From Kribbella pratensis (lineage in GTDB: Bacteria; Actinomycetota; Actinomycetes; Propionibacteriales; Kribbellaceae), in NCBI RefSeq assembly GCF_004365355.1, contig NZ_SODP01000001.1, forward strand, positions 694,191 to 758,190: a stretch of 64,000 nucleotides of DNA. The letters are read 5' to 3'. A program made the translations under genes and the position numbers. Positions 16,949 to 25,092 of this stretch are shown here, one piece after another. Every line of letters begins with the position of its first letter. Position 1 is the stretch's first letter. The notes under the pieces are model-generated. The model searched no databases, had not been told where the DNA came from, and worked only from the letters and a program-made list of their open reading frames with translations.

Positions 16949-17529
16949 CGAAGGAGTGAGTCGGCAACGAACGTCTCGAACTCTTCCGGAGTCCACCCGG
17001 ACTCGTCGACCAGTTCCTGATACACCCCGGGCGCCGCGAGCGCGCGGTAGATGGCCTGCGCCTGCTTGAGCGGAATCCTCAGCCGGCCCTCCAGCGACGC
17101 GATCATCGCGTCCATCACTTGGTTGCGTCCGGCAAGCTTCGACCGCAGCAAGGCCTTTGTTTCGGGGCTTTCGTCGGTCGCGGCCTCGAAGATCAGGACG
17201 ACGTCGAAGCCGGCCGAGTACAAGGTGGTGAGCCAGCCGGCCGCGCCGCGGAGTCGCTCGGCCGGGTCCTCGATCGCGAACACCTGATCTGCCCGCTCGA
17301 TCGCGCCGGCCTCGCTCAGCCACTGGTCGCAGATCAGCGACAGGATCTCCCGCTTGGTGCCGAAGGCCGAGTAGACGGTCCGGGTCGCGACGCCGGCCTC
17401 CTTGGCGATCGCGTCGATGCTGGTGGCGCCGTACCCCTGCGCGGCGAAGAGCGCACGGGCCGCACGGGCGATCCGCAGACGGGTCTCTTCGGCCTGCACC
17501 TGGCGATAGGACTTGACAGCCTCGGGCAT
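16936..17529 (-). CDS. TetR family transcriptional regulator
   Basis: The 197-residue protein has a TetR N-terminal DNA-binding domain (residues 15-62, ending SIDAIAKEAGVATRTVYSAFGTKREIL) and an unassigned ligand domain. The ATG at 17529 has TAGTGT 6 nt upstream and no ribosome site, so its mRNA is probably leaderless. An inverted repeat in the 79-bp gap overlaps that hexamer, which suggests autorepression and control of the divergent SnoaL-like gene. The ligand is unknown. Confidence 0.9.
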   Translation of the reverse strand: MPEAVKSYRQVQAEETRLRIARAARALFAAQGYGATSIDAIAKEAGVATRTVYSAFGTKREILSLICDQWLSEAGAIERADQVFAIEDPAERLRGAAGWLTTLYSAGFDVVLIFEAATDESPETKALLRSKLAGRNQVMDAMIASLEGRLRIPLKQAQAIYRALAAPGVYQELVDESGWTPEEFETFVADSLLRQLL

Positions 17530-17535
17530 GTCAGC

Positions 17536-17564
17536 ACACTATCACTGTGTTCAGTGCAGTGATA
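17536..17564. promoter_or_regulatory. TetR-type operator between TetR and SnoaL-like genes
   Basis: TATCACTG at 17540-17547 and CAGTGATA at 17557-17564 form a perfect inverted repeat with a 9-nt gap. The left arm overlaps TAGTGT (17541-17536, minus strand), the likely -10 of the TetR gene. A further perfect 8-mer AGTGCACT lies at 17573-17580, closer to the SnoaL-like gene. Binding by the adjacent TetR protein is inferred from position and symmetry. Confidence 0.55.
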
Positions 17565-17608
17565 CTGCATCGAGTGCACTGCTAGTGAAGTCACTTCGAG
17601 GGGGAGTC

Positions 17609-18043
17609 ATGGAAGGACCACGTGAGGTGCTGGAGCGGATCCTGCACGAGGGGTTCGCGACCGGGAACGACGCGATCGTCGACGAGGTGTGCGCGCCGGA
17701 CCTGATCGAGCATCAGTTCGGCCTGGCCGGGAGGGGTGACCAGGCACGCGAACAGGTGAAGGCCGCGATCCGGCAGGTGCACGAGCTGATGCCGGACATC
17801 GAGTACACGCTGGAGGAGTCGGTCGTCGTCGACGACGTCGTGTGGGCCCGCGGCCGGGCGCGGGGGACCGCGACCGGCTCGTTCTTCGGGCCGCCGAGCA
17901 ATGCCCCGATCGAGATCGGGCTGTTCGAGGTGGCCCGCGTCGTCAACGGCCGGATCGTCGAACACTGGGGTTGCCCGGACCGCTTCGCCCTGCTCGCGCA
18001 GACCGGGGGGCTGGCCCGGCTTCAGGCGGTTACGACGACTTGA
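17609..18043 (+). CDS. SnoaL-like ester cyclase/NTF2-fold protein
   Basis: The 144-residue product fits the SnoaL-like NTF2 fold: an N-terminal helix, HQFGLAGRGDQAREQVKAAIRQVHELMPDIEYTLEE with the typical conserved PDI segment, then strands ending in NGRIVEHWGCPDRFALLAQ. Such proteins include polyketide cyclases but also many of unknown role. A GAGGGGGA ribosome site supports the ATG at 17609. It is divergent from a TetR gene and probably is its target. The 3' end overlaps the convergent adenosine kinase by 14 bp. The substrate is unknown. Confidence 0.8.
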   Translation: MEGPREVLERILHEGFATGNDAIVDEVCAPDLIEHQFGLAGRGDQAREQVKAAIRQVHELMPDIEYTLEESVVVDDVVWARGRARGTATGSFFGPPSNAPIEIGLFEVARVVNGRIVEHWGCPDRFALLAQTGGLARLQAVTTT

Positions 18044-19010
18044 GCGCCTGCTTCGCGGTGGAGGCGGCGTCGGCGCCGTACGCGCTGGTGAGGCGGTCGA
18101 GGAAGACGTCGTGGTCGAGCATGTACTCCTGCGTCCCGACCGTTTCGAGGACGGTGGTGGCGAGCGTGCAGCCGAGGTGGGCGGCTGCTTCGTGATCGAG
18201 ACCGGAGGCGCGGCCGGTGAGGTAGCCGGCGCGGAACGCGTCGCCGCCGCCGGTCGGGTCGACCAGGCCCGGAGCGGGCACGGCCGGGACCTTCGCCAGT
18301 ACGCCGGTCGCGTCCTCGATCACCACGCCGTCGCCGCCGCGCGTGGTGACGCGGACGCCGACCCGCTCGAGGATCTCGTTGTGGCTCCAGCCGGTCTTCT
18401 GCACCATCAGGCCGGCCTCGTACTCGTTGCTGAACAGGTACGCCGCTCCGTCGATCAGCCGCCGGATGTCCGTACCGTCCATCCGCGCCAGCTGCTGTGA
18501 CGGGTCCGCGGCGACGGCGATCCCGTGCTGCTTGGCCAGCTCGGTGTGCTTGAGCATGGCGTCCGGGTCGTCGGCGCCGATCAGCACCAGGTCGACGCCG
18601 CCGGTGGCCTGATGGATCGCGCCCAGGTCGAGCTCGCGCGCCTCGGCCATCGCGCCGGTGTAGAACGAGGCGATCTGGTTCGCGTCCTGGTCCGTCGTAC
18701 ACGTGAACCGCGCGGTGTGTACGTTCTCGCAGACGCGGACATGCGACACGTCCACGCCGGCCGCCGTCAGCGCCGCGCCGTACTCGGCGAAGTCGGCGCC
18801 GACCGACCCGACCAGCAGCGACCCGAACCCGAGCTGGGCCATGCCGTAGCAGATGTTCGCGCCGACACCGCCGCGGTGCACCACCAGCTCGTCGACCAGG
18901 AACGACAAGGAGACCTTGTGCATCTGCTCCTCGAGGAACTGGTCCTTGAACCGGCCCGGGAACGTCATCAGGATGTCGGTCGCGATCGAACCGGCGACGG
19001 CGATGCGCAT
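18030..19010 (-). CDS. adoK: Adenosine kinase (PfkB family)
   Basis: The 326-residue sugar kinase phosphorylates adenosine to AMP by homology to the unusual actinobacterial enzyme Rv2202c: MRIAVAGSIATDILMTFPGRF, HKVSLSFLVDELVVHRGG, ARFTCTTD and ASFYTGAM are shared almost residue for residue. The PfkB signature DPTGGGDAF carries the catalytic base D257. The start at 19010 is supported by a GGGAG ribosome site; an upstream in-frame extension of 32 residues lacks one. In mycobacteria the gene is near the pepA-lipA-glnA region, which also lies in this window. Some members of the subgroup have been annotated as ribokinase or cytidine kinase. Confidence 0.92.
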   Translation of the reverse strand: MRIAVAGSIATDILMTFPGRFKDQFLEEQMHKVSLSFLVDELVVHRGGVGANICYGMAQLGFGSLLVGSVGADFAEYGAALTAAGVDVSHVRVCENVHTARFTCTTDQDANQIASFYTGAMAEARELDLGAIHQATGGVDLVLIGADDPDAMLKHTELAKQHGIAVAADPSQQLARMDGTDIRRLIDGAAYLFSNEYEAGLMVQKTGWSHNEILERVGVRVTTRGGDGVVIEDATGVLAKVPAVPAPGLVDPTGGGDAFRAGYLTGRASGLDHEAAAHLGCTLATTVLETVGTQEYMLDHDVFLDRLTSAYGADAASTAKQALKSS

Positions 19011-19104
19011 GCTTGAGGCTCCCTCAGGTGGGGTGGGTGTGCGGCGTGCAGACAGCCAATAGAGACTACAGGCGACCGAACAAATACACGGAGGGCGGGA
19101 ATTC

Positions 19105-19740
19105 ATGGGCCATCAGGTACCGGTGACCGAGGAACTGCACGACTACATGGTCGCCCACGGTATGCCGCTGGACGAGATCGCGACCGAGCTGCGCGCCGAG
19201 ACCGAGAAGCTCGGCAACCCGGCGGGGATGCTGACCACCGCGGACCAGGCCGGCCTGCTGACCATGTTGACCCGGCTGATCGGCGCCCGCCGGGCGGTCG
19301 AGATCGGCACCTTCACCGGGTTCTCCGCGCTGGCGATCTCGCGTGGGCTGCCGGACGACGGCGAGCTGATCTGCCTGGACGTCAGCGACGAGTGGACCTC
19401 GATCGGCCGCAAGTACTGGGAGCGGGCGGGCGTCGCGGACAAGATCGACCTGCGGATCGGTGACGCGCACGACTCCGCGGCGAAGCTCGACGGCGAGTTC
19501 GACCTGGCGTTCGTCGACGCCGACAAGGACTGGTACATCAAGTACTTCGAGACCGTTCTGCCGCTGATCCGCCCGAACGGGCTGATGCTGTTCGACAACA
19601 CGCTGGCCGGCGGACGGGTGATCGAGGCGGACGGCCCGGCCGACCGCAAGGAGTTCAACGCGCACATCGCGCAGGACGATCGCGTCGACGTGGTCATGCT
19701 CGGCATCGGCGACGGGCTGACTCTGGTCCGCAAGAAGTGA
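19105..19740 (+). CDS. SAM-dependent O-methyltransferase (caffeoyl-CoA OMT family)
   Basis: The 211-residue protein belongs to methyltransferase family 3: motif I VEIGTFTGFSALAI, acidic LDVSDEWTSIGRKYW, metal-binding FVDADKDWYIKYFE, and LMLFDNTLAGG. These soluble enzymes methylate catechol-like hydroxyls with a divalent metal; the substrate is unknown. A GGAGGGCGGG ribosome site precedes the ATG. Its stop overlaps the ABC ATPase start (GTGA), so methylation and the exporter may be linked, but many actinobacteria carry this gene as a free-standing housekeeping-like gene. Confidence 0.9.
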   Translation: MGHQVPVTEELHDYMVAHGMPLDEIATELRAETEKLGNPAGMLTTADQAGLLTMLTRLIGARRAVEIGTFTGFSALAISRGLPDDGELICLDVSDEWTSIGRKYWERAGVADKIDLRIGDAHDSAAKLDGEFDLAFVDADKDWYIKYFETVLPLIRPNGLMLFDNTLAGGRVIEADGPADRKEFNAHIAQDDRVDVVMLGIGDGLTLVRKK

Positions 19741-20414
19741 GCAAGTCGGGGAGCAGGCCGGCGAACAAGTCAGGGAGCAAGCCGGTGCCGCGGCTGGCCG
19801 TGCAGGGTCTGCAGCACAAGTACGGCGACCGGCCGGTGATCGAGGGGCTGACCTTCTCGCTGGCCGCGGGGCAGGCGATCGCGCTGGTCGGGCCGAACGG
19901 CGCCGGCAAGACGACCGTACTCAAGTGCATCGTCGGGTCGGCCGAGCCGGCCGCCGGGAAGATCCTGCTCGACGGCGTGCCGATCGACGAGCGGGTCGAG
20001 GTCGTACGTCGTGATGTCGCTACGCTGCTCGACGACCTGGACTTCTTCCCGGACCTGACCGCGGCTGAGCATCTCGACCTGCTCGCCCGCGCGCACGGCA
20101 ACGCCTCGCCGGAAGATCTCGTCGACACCACGCTCGACGACATCGGCCTGCTGCCGGCCGCCGACCAGCTCCCCGGCTCGCTGTCGTCGGGCCAGCGCCG
20201 TCGCCTCGCACTGGCGACGGCACTGGTCCGACCGCGCAAGCTGATGGTGCTCGACGAGCCGGAGGCGCGGCTGGACACCGACGGCGTGCAGTGGCTGTCG
20301 AACCGGCTGCTCGAGGAGAAGAAGTCCGGCACCTCGATCCTGTTCGCGAGCCACGATCCCGCGCTGGTCGAGACGGTCGCCGACTCCGTCGTCACCCTGA
20401 CTCCGCTGCCATGA
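19737..20414 (+). CDS. ABC transporter ATP-binding protein
   Basis: The 225-residue ATPase has a basic low-complexity N-terminus (SKSGSRPANKSGSKP), Walker A GPNGAGKTT, signature SLSSGQRRR, Walker B LMVLDEPEARLD and the switch SHDPALV. It is of the CcmA/YbhF exporter type. The following gene encodes a multi-spanning membrane protein coupled by an ATGA overlap and is the likely permease. The start is GTG, overlapping the methyltransferase stop. Confidence 0.88.
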   Translation: MSKSGSRPANKSGSKPVPRLAVQGLQHKYGDRPVIEGLTFSLAAGQAIALVGPNGAGKTTVLKCIVGSAEPAAGKILLDGVPIDERVEVVRRDVATLLDDLDFFPDLTAAEHLDLLARAHGNASPEDLVDTTLDDIGLLPAADQLPGSLSSGQRRRLALATALVRPRKLMVLDEPEARLDTDGVQWLSNRLLEEKKSGTSILFASHDPALVETVADSVVTLTPLP

Positions 20415-21955
20415 CCGACGGGCCTGTTGTCTTCGATCCCAGCGATTTCGGGGCGATCCCGACGTCGAGGTCGTTACGGCAGTGGATGCGCACGACCCGG
20501 CGGCGGCACGCGGATCGGTCGTTCTGGCAGATCTTCGAGGACGTGTACCTGGTCCTGTTCACGCTGGCGATGTTCGGCGCGACGGCCGGCAACGTCGTAC
20601 GGCACCTGAACTCGAACGCGGCCCGCTGTACGTCGTACACCTGCGGCCGGCTCTCCGAGTGGATGCCGTGGATCATGGTGCCGTTGCTGCTGGCAATCAC
20701 CGTGCGCATGCTGCTCGCCGTCGGACCGGTGTCGGCGTCGAGGGCCAGCGGGTTCTGGTTGCTCGCCACGCCGGTCAACCGAGCGGCGCTGCTGCGCCCG
20801 GCGTACCGGCTGGTGACCGCGACCGTCGCAGTCGCCGGGCTCGTGGCCGCGGCAATCATCTGGGCCCTGATCGGGTCGAGCTTCGGCGTCGTGCTCGAGG
20901 CGGCGGTCCTGATCAGCGCGCTCCTGGTGTGTGCGGCCATTGCCACGGTCTGGGCCCAACAGTCGACCCGGCGCTCCCGGTGGACTCTGCGGGTGGCCGA
21001 CCTGCTGTTGATCGCCGCCCTCGTGCCCGCCGCGATCCTGGCCTTCCAGCACGAACCGACGCGAAATGTGCAGACGGCGAACGTCGTCCTGACGTTTGCG
21101 GAGATGGAGCAGGTGTCCGCCTTCGATCCAGGTGGGCTGCATCTGCTGGTGGTCTGCCTGGTCGTCGTCGTGCTCTGCCTCGGCCTGACGACGATCACCT
21201 CGCGCACACTCGACAGGCTCGGGCGGTCGAGTGTGATCGCGGGCGGTGAGTTGCTCGCGGGGCTTGCCGGCGCGGCGAGCAGTCTGGACATCAGCATGCT
21301 CGGCGACGTGATCGCCGGGCGGCACTGGCGGTTGAAGGGCCGGGTGCGCTCGCGACGCGGCATGGGTTCGCGTGGTGGCGCGATCGTGCAGCGCGAGTTC
21401 TGGCGGATCCTGCGCTGGCCGCGGCGGCTCGTGATCGCGGGCGCACTGCTCGTCGTCCCGTACGCCGTCGCGGGCGCGGGGTTCGACGTACTTGTTCCGA
21501 TCGCGGCCGCGTTCGCGGGGTTCATCGCCGTACGGCCGATGCTCGACGGATTGCGGACGGTCTGCCGTTCGACCGGCTTGGTCCGGGCGATGGGGATGGA
21601 TCTGCGCGAGCTGCGCGTCGTGATGGCGGTGGTTCCGGGGCTGTTCGCAGTGCTCTGGGCGGGGCTCGCTTTCCCCGCGATCGGCAGTCTCTCGGCCACG
21701 TTCGCGGTCGCGGGCGGCGTGATCTCCGGCGCGGTGCGGCAGGCGTCCGCGCGGCCCCCGACGTACTCCGGTCCGCTCGTCGCCTCGCCGATGGGGGCGA
21801 TCCCACCCGGGCTGTTCTCCCAGCCGGCTCGCGGGTTCGACCTGTTGCTCCTGTGCCTGGCGCCGGTCCTGCTCAACCTGCCTCCGCTGTGGGTCGTGGC
21901 CATCCCGGCCTTCGTCCTCACCGTGATGTTCTCGGTCCGCCCGAAAACTGACTGA
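20411..21955 (+). CDS. Multi-spanning membrane protein, probable ABC permease (DUF6297-like)
   Basis: The 514-residue protein has an N-terminal cytoplasmic segment with RQWMRTTRRRHADRSFWQIFEDVYL and about ten to twelve hydrophobic helices. I believe it matches the DUF6297 family, always found next to an ABC ATPase, which would make it the exporter's membrane part; that family call is from memory of sequence style. It starts at an ATGA overlap with the ATPase gene. Substrate unknown. Confidence 0.75.
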   Translation: MTDGPVVFDPSDFGAIPTSRSLRQWMRTTRRRHADRSFWQIFEDVYLVLFTLAMFGATAGNVVRHLNSNAARCTSYTCGRLSEWMPWIMVPLLLAITVRMLLAVGPVSASRASGFWLLATPVNRAALLRPAYRLVTATVAVAGLVAAAIIWALIGSSFGVVLEAAVLISALLVCAAIATVWAQQSTRRSRWTLRVADLLLIAALVPAAILAFQHEPTRNVQTANVVLTFAEMEQVSAFDPGGLHLLVVCLVVVVLCLGLTTITSRTLDRLGRSSVIAGGELLAGLAGAASSLDISMLGDVIAGRHWRLKGRVRSRRGMGSRGGAIVQREFWRILRWPRRLVIAGALLVVPYAVAGAGFDVLVPIAAAFAGFIAVRPMLDGLRTVCRSTGLVRAMGMDLRELRVVMAVVPGLFAVLWAGLAFPAIGSLSATFAVAGGVISGAVRQASARPPTYSGPLVASPMGAIPPGLFSQPARGFDLLLLCLAPVLLNLPPLWVVAIPAFVLTVMFSVRPKTD

Positions 21956-21963
21956 TCCTCGAC

Positions 21964-21993
21964 TTGGCCTATCTTGGCGTGGACAGGTACCTT
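21964..21993 (+). promoter_or_regulatory. Probable leaderless promoter and PadR operator
   Basis: TTGGCC (21964-21969), an 18-bp spacer and TACCTT (21988-21993) form a promoter whose start would coincide with the PadR ATG at 22001, 7 nt after the -10. The 8-bp palindrome AGGTACCT (21986-21993) overlaps the -10, as expected for PadR autorepression. Function is inferred. Confidence 0.5.
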
Positions 21994-22000
21994 GTCTCGC

Positions 22001-22342
22001 ATGGTAGCCGAGAAGGTCTTCACGCAGCTGCGCCGCGGGACGCTGGAGTTCTGCGTCCTGGCGCTGTTGCAGGGAGAACCTCGTTACGGTTTCGAGTTGG
22101 TCAAGGCGCTGGGTGAAGTCGACGGACTGGTCACGACCGAGGGCACGATCTACCCATTGCTGGCCCGGCTGCGCCGTGAAGGCCTGGTCGAGACGAGCTG
22201 GCAGGAGTCCGGATCAGGCCCGCCGCGGCGGTACTACACCTCGACACCCGAGGGCAGCCAGGCGCTGGCCGCGTTCACCGCGGACTGGCAACGGTTCTGC
22301 ACCTCGGTCGACAAGATCTTGCAGAGTGGGAGACGGGGATGA
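22001..22342 (+). CDS. PadR family transcriptional regulator
   Basis: The 113-residue protein is a compact PadR winged helix: LRRGTLEFCVLALLQGEPRYGFELVKAL, then TEGTIYPLLARLRREGLVETSW and the wing PPRRYYTSTPEG, followed by a dimerisation helix. The start at 22001 is preferred over an in-frame upstream codon at 21974 because of the TACCTT hexamer 7 nt before it. Its stop overlaps the HAAS-domain gene (ATGA), the usual PadR partner. It probably represses this pair and is relieved by an unknown signal. Confidence 0.9.
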   Translation: MVAEKVFTQLRRGTLEFCVLALLQGEPRYGFELVKALGEVDGLVTTEGTIYPLLARLRREGLVETSWQESGSGPPRRYYTSTPEGSQALAAFTADWQRFCTSVDKILQSGRRG

Positions 22343-22899
22343 ACATGGAACTGGACAGCGACCGCCTGGTCGATGCGTACCTGAACGAGTTGGCCACCGA
22401 GGCCGCCGCGCTGCCGGCGGGCCGGCGCGACGAGTTGCTCGACGACGTGAAGGCCCACATCGCCGAAGCGCGCGCGGCAGGTGCCACATCCGAGGACGAG
22501 ATCCGCGAGATCCTGCAGCGGCTCGGCCGGCCGAGCGAGATCGTCGCCGCCGCCACCGACGGCCTGGTGGAGGTCGAGGTGCCCCCAAGGCTGCGTCCGT
22601 GGGACTTCGTCGCGGTCGGGCTGTTGCTGCTCGCGCCCTACCTGCTGTCGTTCAGTGTGATCGTGGCCGTGGTCGGTTGGGTGATCGGCCTCGGGATGCT
22701 CTGGTCGTCGAACCGCTGGACCACGCTGTGGAAGCTGATCGGCACCCTGTCCTGGCCGTTGGGGTACGCCGTGGCACTGGCGCTGGACACCTTCTTCCAG
22801 GCCCCGATCGGCATCAGCCTGGCGGCCGACGCGCTGGTCTCGATCGCCCTGACAGCCGCCCTCGTACTGAACGCCCGCCCCCCGCGTCAGACGTCGTAG
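22339..22899 (+). CDS. HAAS-domain membrane protein
   Basis: The 186-residue product has an N-terminal alpha-helical HAAS-type domain (residues 1-75, with YLNELATEAAALPAGRRDELLDDVKAHIAEA and EIREILQRLGRPSEIVAAA), then about four membrane helices. HAAS proteins are found fused to or next to PadR regulators and are thought to couple membrane state to the regulator; the mechanism is not established. It overlaps padR by ATGA and ends before a strong bidirectional terminator. Confidence 0.82.
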   Translation: MNMELDSDRLVDAYLNELATEAAALPAGRRDELLDDVKAHIAEARAAGATSEDEIREILQRLGRPSEIVAAATDGLVEVEVPPRLRPWDFVAVGLLLLAPYLLSFSVIVAVVGWVIGLGMLWSSNRWTTLWKLIGTLSWPLGYAVALALDTFFQAPIGISLAADALVSIALTAALVLNARPPRQTS

Positions 22900-22913
22900 A
22901 CCAGCCACCGGAA

Positions 22914-22960
22914 CAGCCAAGCAGGCCCCGCCGACAGTTGTTGGTGGGCCTGCTTGGTTG
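22914..22960. terminator. Bidirectional hairpin terminator
   Basis: A perfect 12-bp stem, CCAAGCAGGCCC (22917-22928) and GGGCCTGCTTGG (22946-22957), extends by further pairs to about 22914-22960 with a 17-nt loop. It lies between the convergent HAAS-domain and amidase genes and can serve both strands. No long T-run follows, as is common in high-GC actinobacteria. Confidence 0.8.
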
Positions 22961-22966
22961 GGTTTG

Positions 22967-23848
22967 CTAGGCGGGGTTGTTGCTGCCGTTCGGTGTTGGG
23001 TGCTCGTCGACCGTGGGGAACGGGTCCAGGTCGGGGAGGCTTGGGTCGGGGGTGGTGGTGGGGTCGGGGGTGACCGGTTCCGGGGTGGTGGGGGTGCCGT
23101 CTGCCTGGAGGTTTTTGGGGGCGGTGGCCCAGACGGCGGCGGCTGCGCGGGCGGCGTCGGCGGCGTCGGTCTGGCGTTCGTAGTTCTTGATGTCGAGTGC
23201 GTACGCCTTCACCACCGCGGTGAGGTCGCGGCGCAGTTGCTTGTGCACCCAGAGGGCATAGGCCTGCGAGCGAGCCTCGATGAAGTTCTTGAGTTCCTGC
23301 ATCTGGGCGGGGGTCATGTCGTCGTCCTCCGAATGGCCGGGGGTGAAGTCGCCGCGGGCGATCGCGGCACGGGCGGGGTCGCCGGGGCAGTCTGTCGGCT
23401 CCGGCCGGACCGCGGAGTGCGGCCGGATCGCCGTACCGCGGGGGTAGAGCTTGCGGAAGTCGGCGATCACCGCGCGGGTGGTCGCCTTCATCGCGGCGGA
23501 CGGCTGCTCGCCGGTCACGAGCACCAGCAGGATCGCGCCGTACCGTTCGTTCACGTCGTTGTCGCCGTTCGCGCCGGACTGCGTACGCAGACCGCGCAGC
23601 GTCCAGGCCCGACCGGACTGGTCGACCGCGACCTGGTACGCGATGTCCGACCAGCCGCGGGTGTCCATGTGGTAGTCCTGCCACCCGCGCAACGCGGACG
23701 CGACCGCCGCCTGGGTGTGGATGACCTTCGTCGACCCGGTGCCCGGCCAGTGGATCACCGCGCCCTCGACCCGGGACACGGTCAGGTTGCCCGGCCCGTC
23801 CTTCGGTGGTCGCGCATTCCACGCAGACCGGGGCAGATAGTTGACCAT
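22967..23848 (-). CDS. PGRP/amidase-2-type peptidoglycan amidase with Pro/Thr-rich tail
   Basis: The 293-residue protein has an N-acetylmuramoyl-L-alanine amidase (PGRP) domain at residues 1-160. Zinc ligands are H33 (VIHWPG), H144 and C154 (RPHSAVRPEPTDCPGD), with Y71 in SDIAYQ. A helical region (about 175-240) and a tail of repeated Pro/Thr/Asp follow. There is no signal peptide, which is unusual for a wall-acting enzyme and resembles a phage endolysin that leaves through a holin. No phage genes surround it. A GAGGAG ribosome site supports the start. Confidence 0.82.
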   Translation of the reverse strand: MVNYLPRSAWNARPPKDGPGNLTVSRVEGAVIHWPGTGSTKVIHTQAAVASALRGWQDYHMDTRGWSDIAYQVAVDQSGRAWTLRGLRTQSGANGDNDVNERYGAILLVLVTGEQPSAAMKATTRAVIADFRKLYPRGTAIRPHSAVRPEPTDCPGDPARAAIARGDFTPGHSEDDDMTPAQMQELKNFIEARSQAYALWVHKQLRRDLTAVVKAYALDIKNYERQTDAADAARAAAAVWATAPKNLQADGTPTTPEPVTPDPTTTPDPSLPDLDPFPTVDEHPTPNGSNNPA

Positions 23849-23957
23849 CGATGCTCCTCACGTGCCTCACAGCGCCACATACCCACCCCTGGCGCTCGGT
23901 AATCAACCGATCACACTGGGCGCGCACACGTCAAGCGATGAGCAGCATCCTTTCAGG

Positions 23958-25010
23958 TCACTGGCGCAACAGGGGGAGGAGCTGGTCGCCGATGCGGATG
24001 GTTTCTTCGTGGTACGGCGTGTCGGAGAGGATGAAGTGGGTGATGCCCAGGTCGCGGTACCTGCGCAGGGACTTGGCGACGTCGTCGGGCGAGCCGACCA
24101 GCCACGTCGTGCCGGCGCCGCCTCCGCCGTACTTGCCGGGGGCCGTGTAGAGGTTGTCGTCGAGGACCTCGCCGCGTTCGGCCAGGTCGAGGAGGCGTTG
24201 CTGCCCGACAGCCTTGAACCAGCGGCGGTCGCGATTGCCCTGCGCTTCGGCCATCTTCGCGACCTTCGCCTCGGCGTCGGCCCACGCCTCCTCGGCGGTG
24301 TCCCGAACCAGCGTCGTGATCCGCAGCCCGAACTCCAGCGGCGCATGCTCGCGACCGAGCTCAGCCTCGAGGTCCTGCAGGTGCGCGATCCGCTCCGCGA
24401 TCCCGTCCAGCGGCTCACCCCAGAACAGCTGTACGTCGGCATCCGTCGCCGCCACCCGCTGCGCCGCGTCCGACGCCCCACCGAAGTACAGCCGCGGATG
24501 CAGCCGCCCTTCCCGTACGACGGGACGCGTCGCGACCGTCGACCCGGTCACCGAGAAGTACTCGCCCGTGAACGTGACGTCCTCCTCGGTCCACAACCGC
24601 CGTACCAGTTGGAGGAACTCCTTCGTCCGGGCGTAGCGCTGCGGCTGATCGCCCTCGCTGTCGCCGTACGCCGCGAGGTTGTCCTGGCCGGAGACGATGT
24701 TGATCAGCAACCTCCCGCCGCTGAGCTGATCGAGCGTGCTCGCCGACGACGCGAAATGCGCCGGATGCCAGTAGCCCGGCCGGATCGCGGCCAGCGGCTG
24801 GAAGGTCGTCGTCCGGGCGGCGAGCGCGGTCGCGACCGTGAACGTGTCCGGCCGGCCCCACCCGGTGCCGAGCAGCGCGCCGGACCAGCCGTGGTCCTCG
24901 GTGAGCCGGGCGAGCTCGGTCAAGCGCTCGATGCTGTTGTGTCCCTGGACGGTGTCGTCGCCGCGGTGACCGGGGTCGACCTGGTTCGGGATGTACCAGA
25001 GGAAAGTCAT
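23958..25010 (-). CDS. LLM-class flavin-dependent monooxygenase, SsuD-like
   Basis: The 350-residue product matches the alkanesulfonate monooxygenase branch of luciferase-like monooxygenases: a TIM barrel with GWGRPDTFTVATALAA, AIRPGYWHPAHFASSASTLDQLSGGRLLINIVSGQD and FTGEYFSVTGS. SsuD releases sulfite from alkanesulfonates with FMNH2. No SsuE or sulfonate transporter gene is next to it, so the true substrate is open. TAAGCT lies 7 nt before the ATG with no ribosome site, indicating a leaderless mRNA. Confidence 0.87.
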   Translation of the reverse strand: MTFLWYIPNQVDPGHRGDDTVQGHNSIERLTELARLTEDHGWSGALLGTGWGRPDTFTVATALAARTTTFQPLAAIRPGYWHPAHFASSASTLDQLSGGRLLINIVSGQDNLAAYGDSEGDQPQRYARTKEFLQLVRRLWTEEDVTFTGEYFSVTGSTVATRPVVREGRLHPRLYFGGASDAAQRVAATDADVQLFWGEPLDGIAERIAHLQDLEAELGREHAPLEFGLRITTLVRDTAEEAWADAEAKVAKMAEAQGNRDRRWFKAVGQQRLLDLAERGEVLDDNLYTAPGKYGGGGAGTTWLVGSPDDVAKSLRRYRDLGITHFILSDTPYHEETIRIGDQLLPLLRQ

Positions 25011-25017
25011 GCAAATC

Positions 25018-25047
25018 AGCTTAAGTTCACTCGATTAGTCGACTTAA
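25018..25047 (-). promoter_or_regulatory. Leaderless promoter with inverted repeat, LLM monooxygenase
   Basis: On the minus strand TAAGCT (25023-25018) is 7 nt before the ATG at 25010. TTAAGT (25021-25026) and ACTTAA (25042-25047) form an inverted repeat with a 15-bp centre that spans the -10 to -35 region. A regulator binding site is plausible; no regulator gene is adjacent. Confidence 0.45.
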
Positions 25048-25092
25048 AGTGTCTTGCTGGTCAAGATGGCGCCGCCGGGCGACTCTGGAGGC

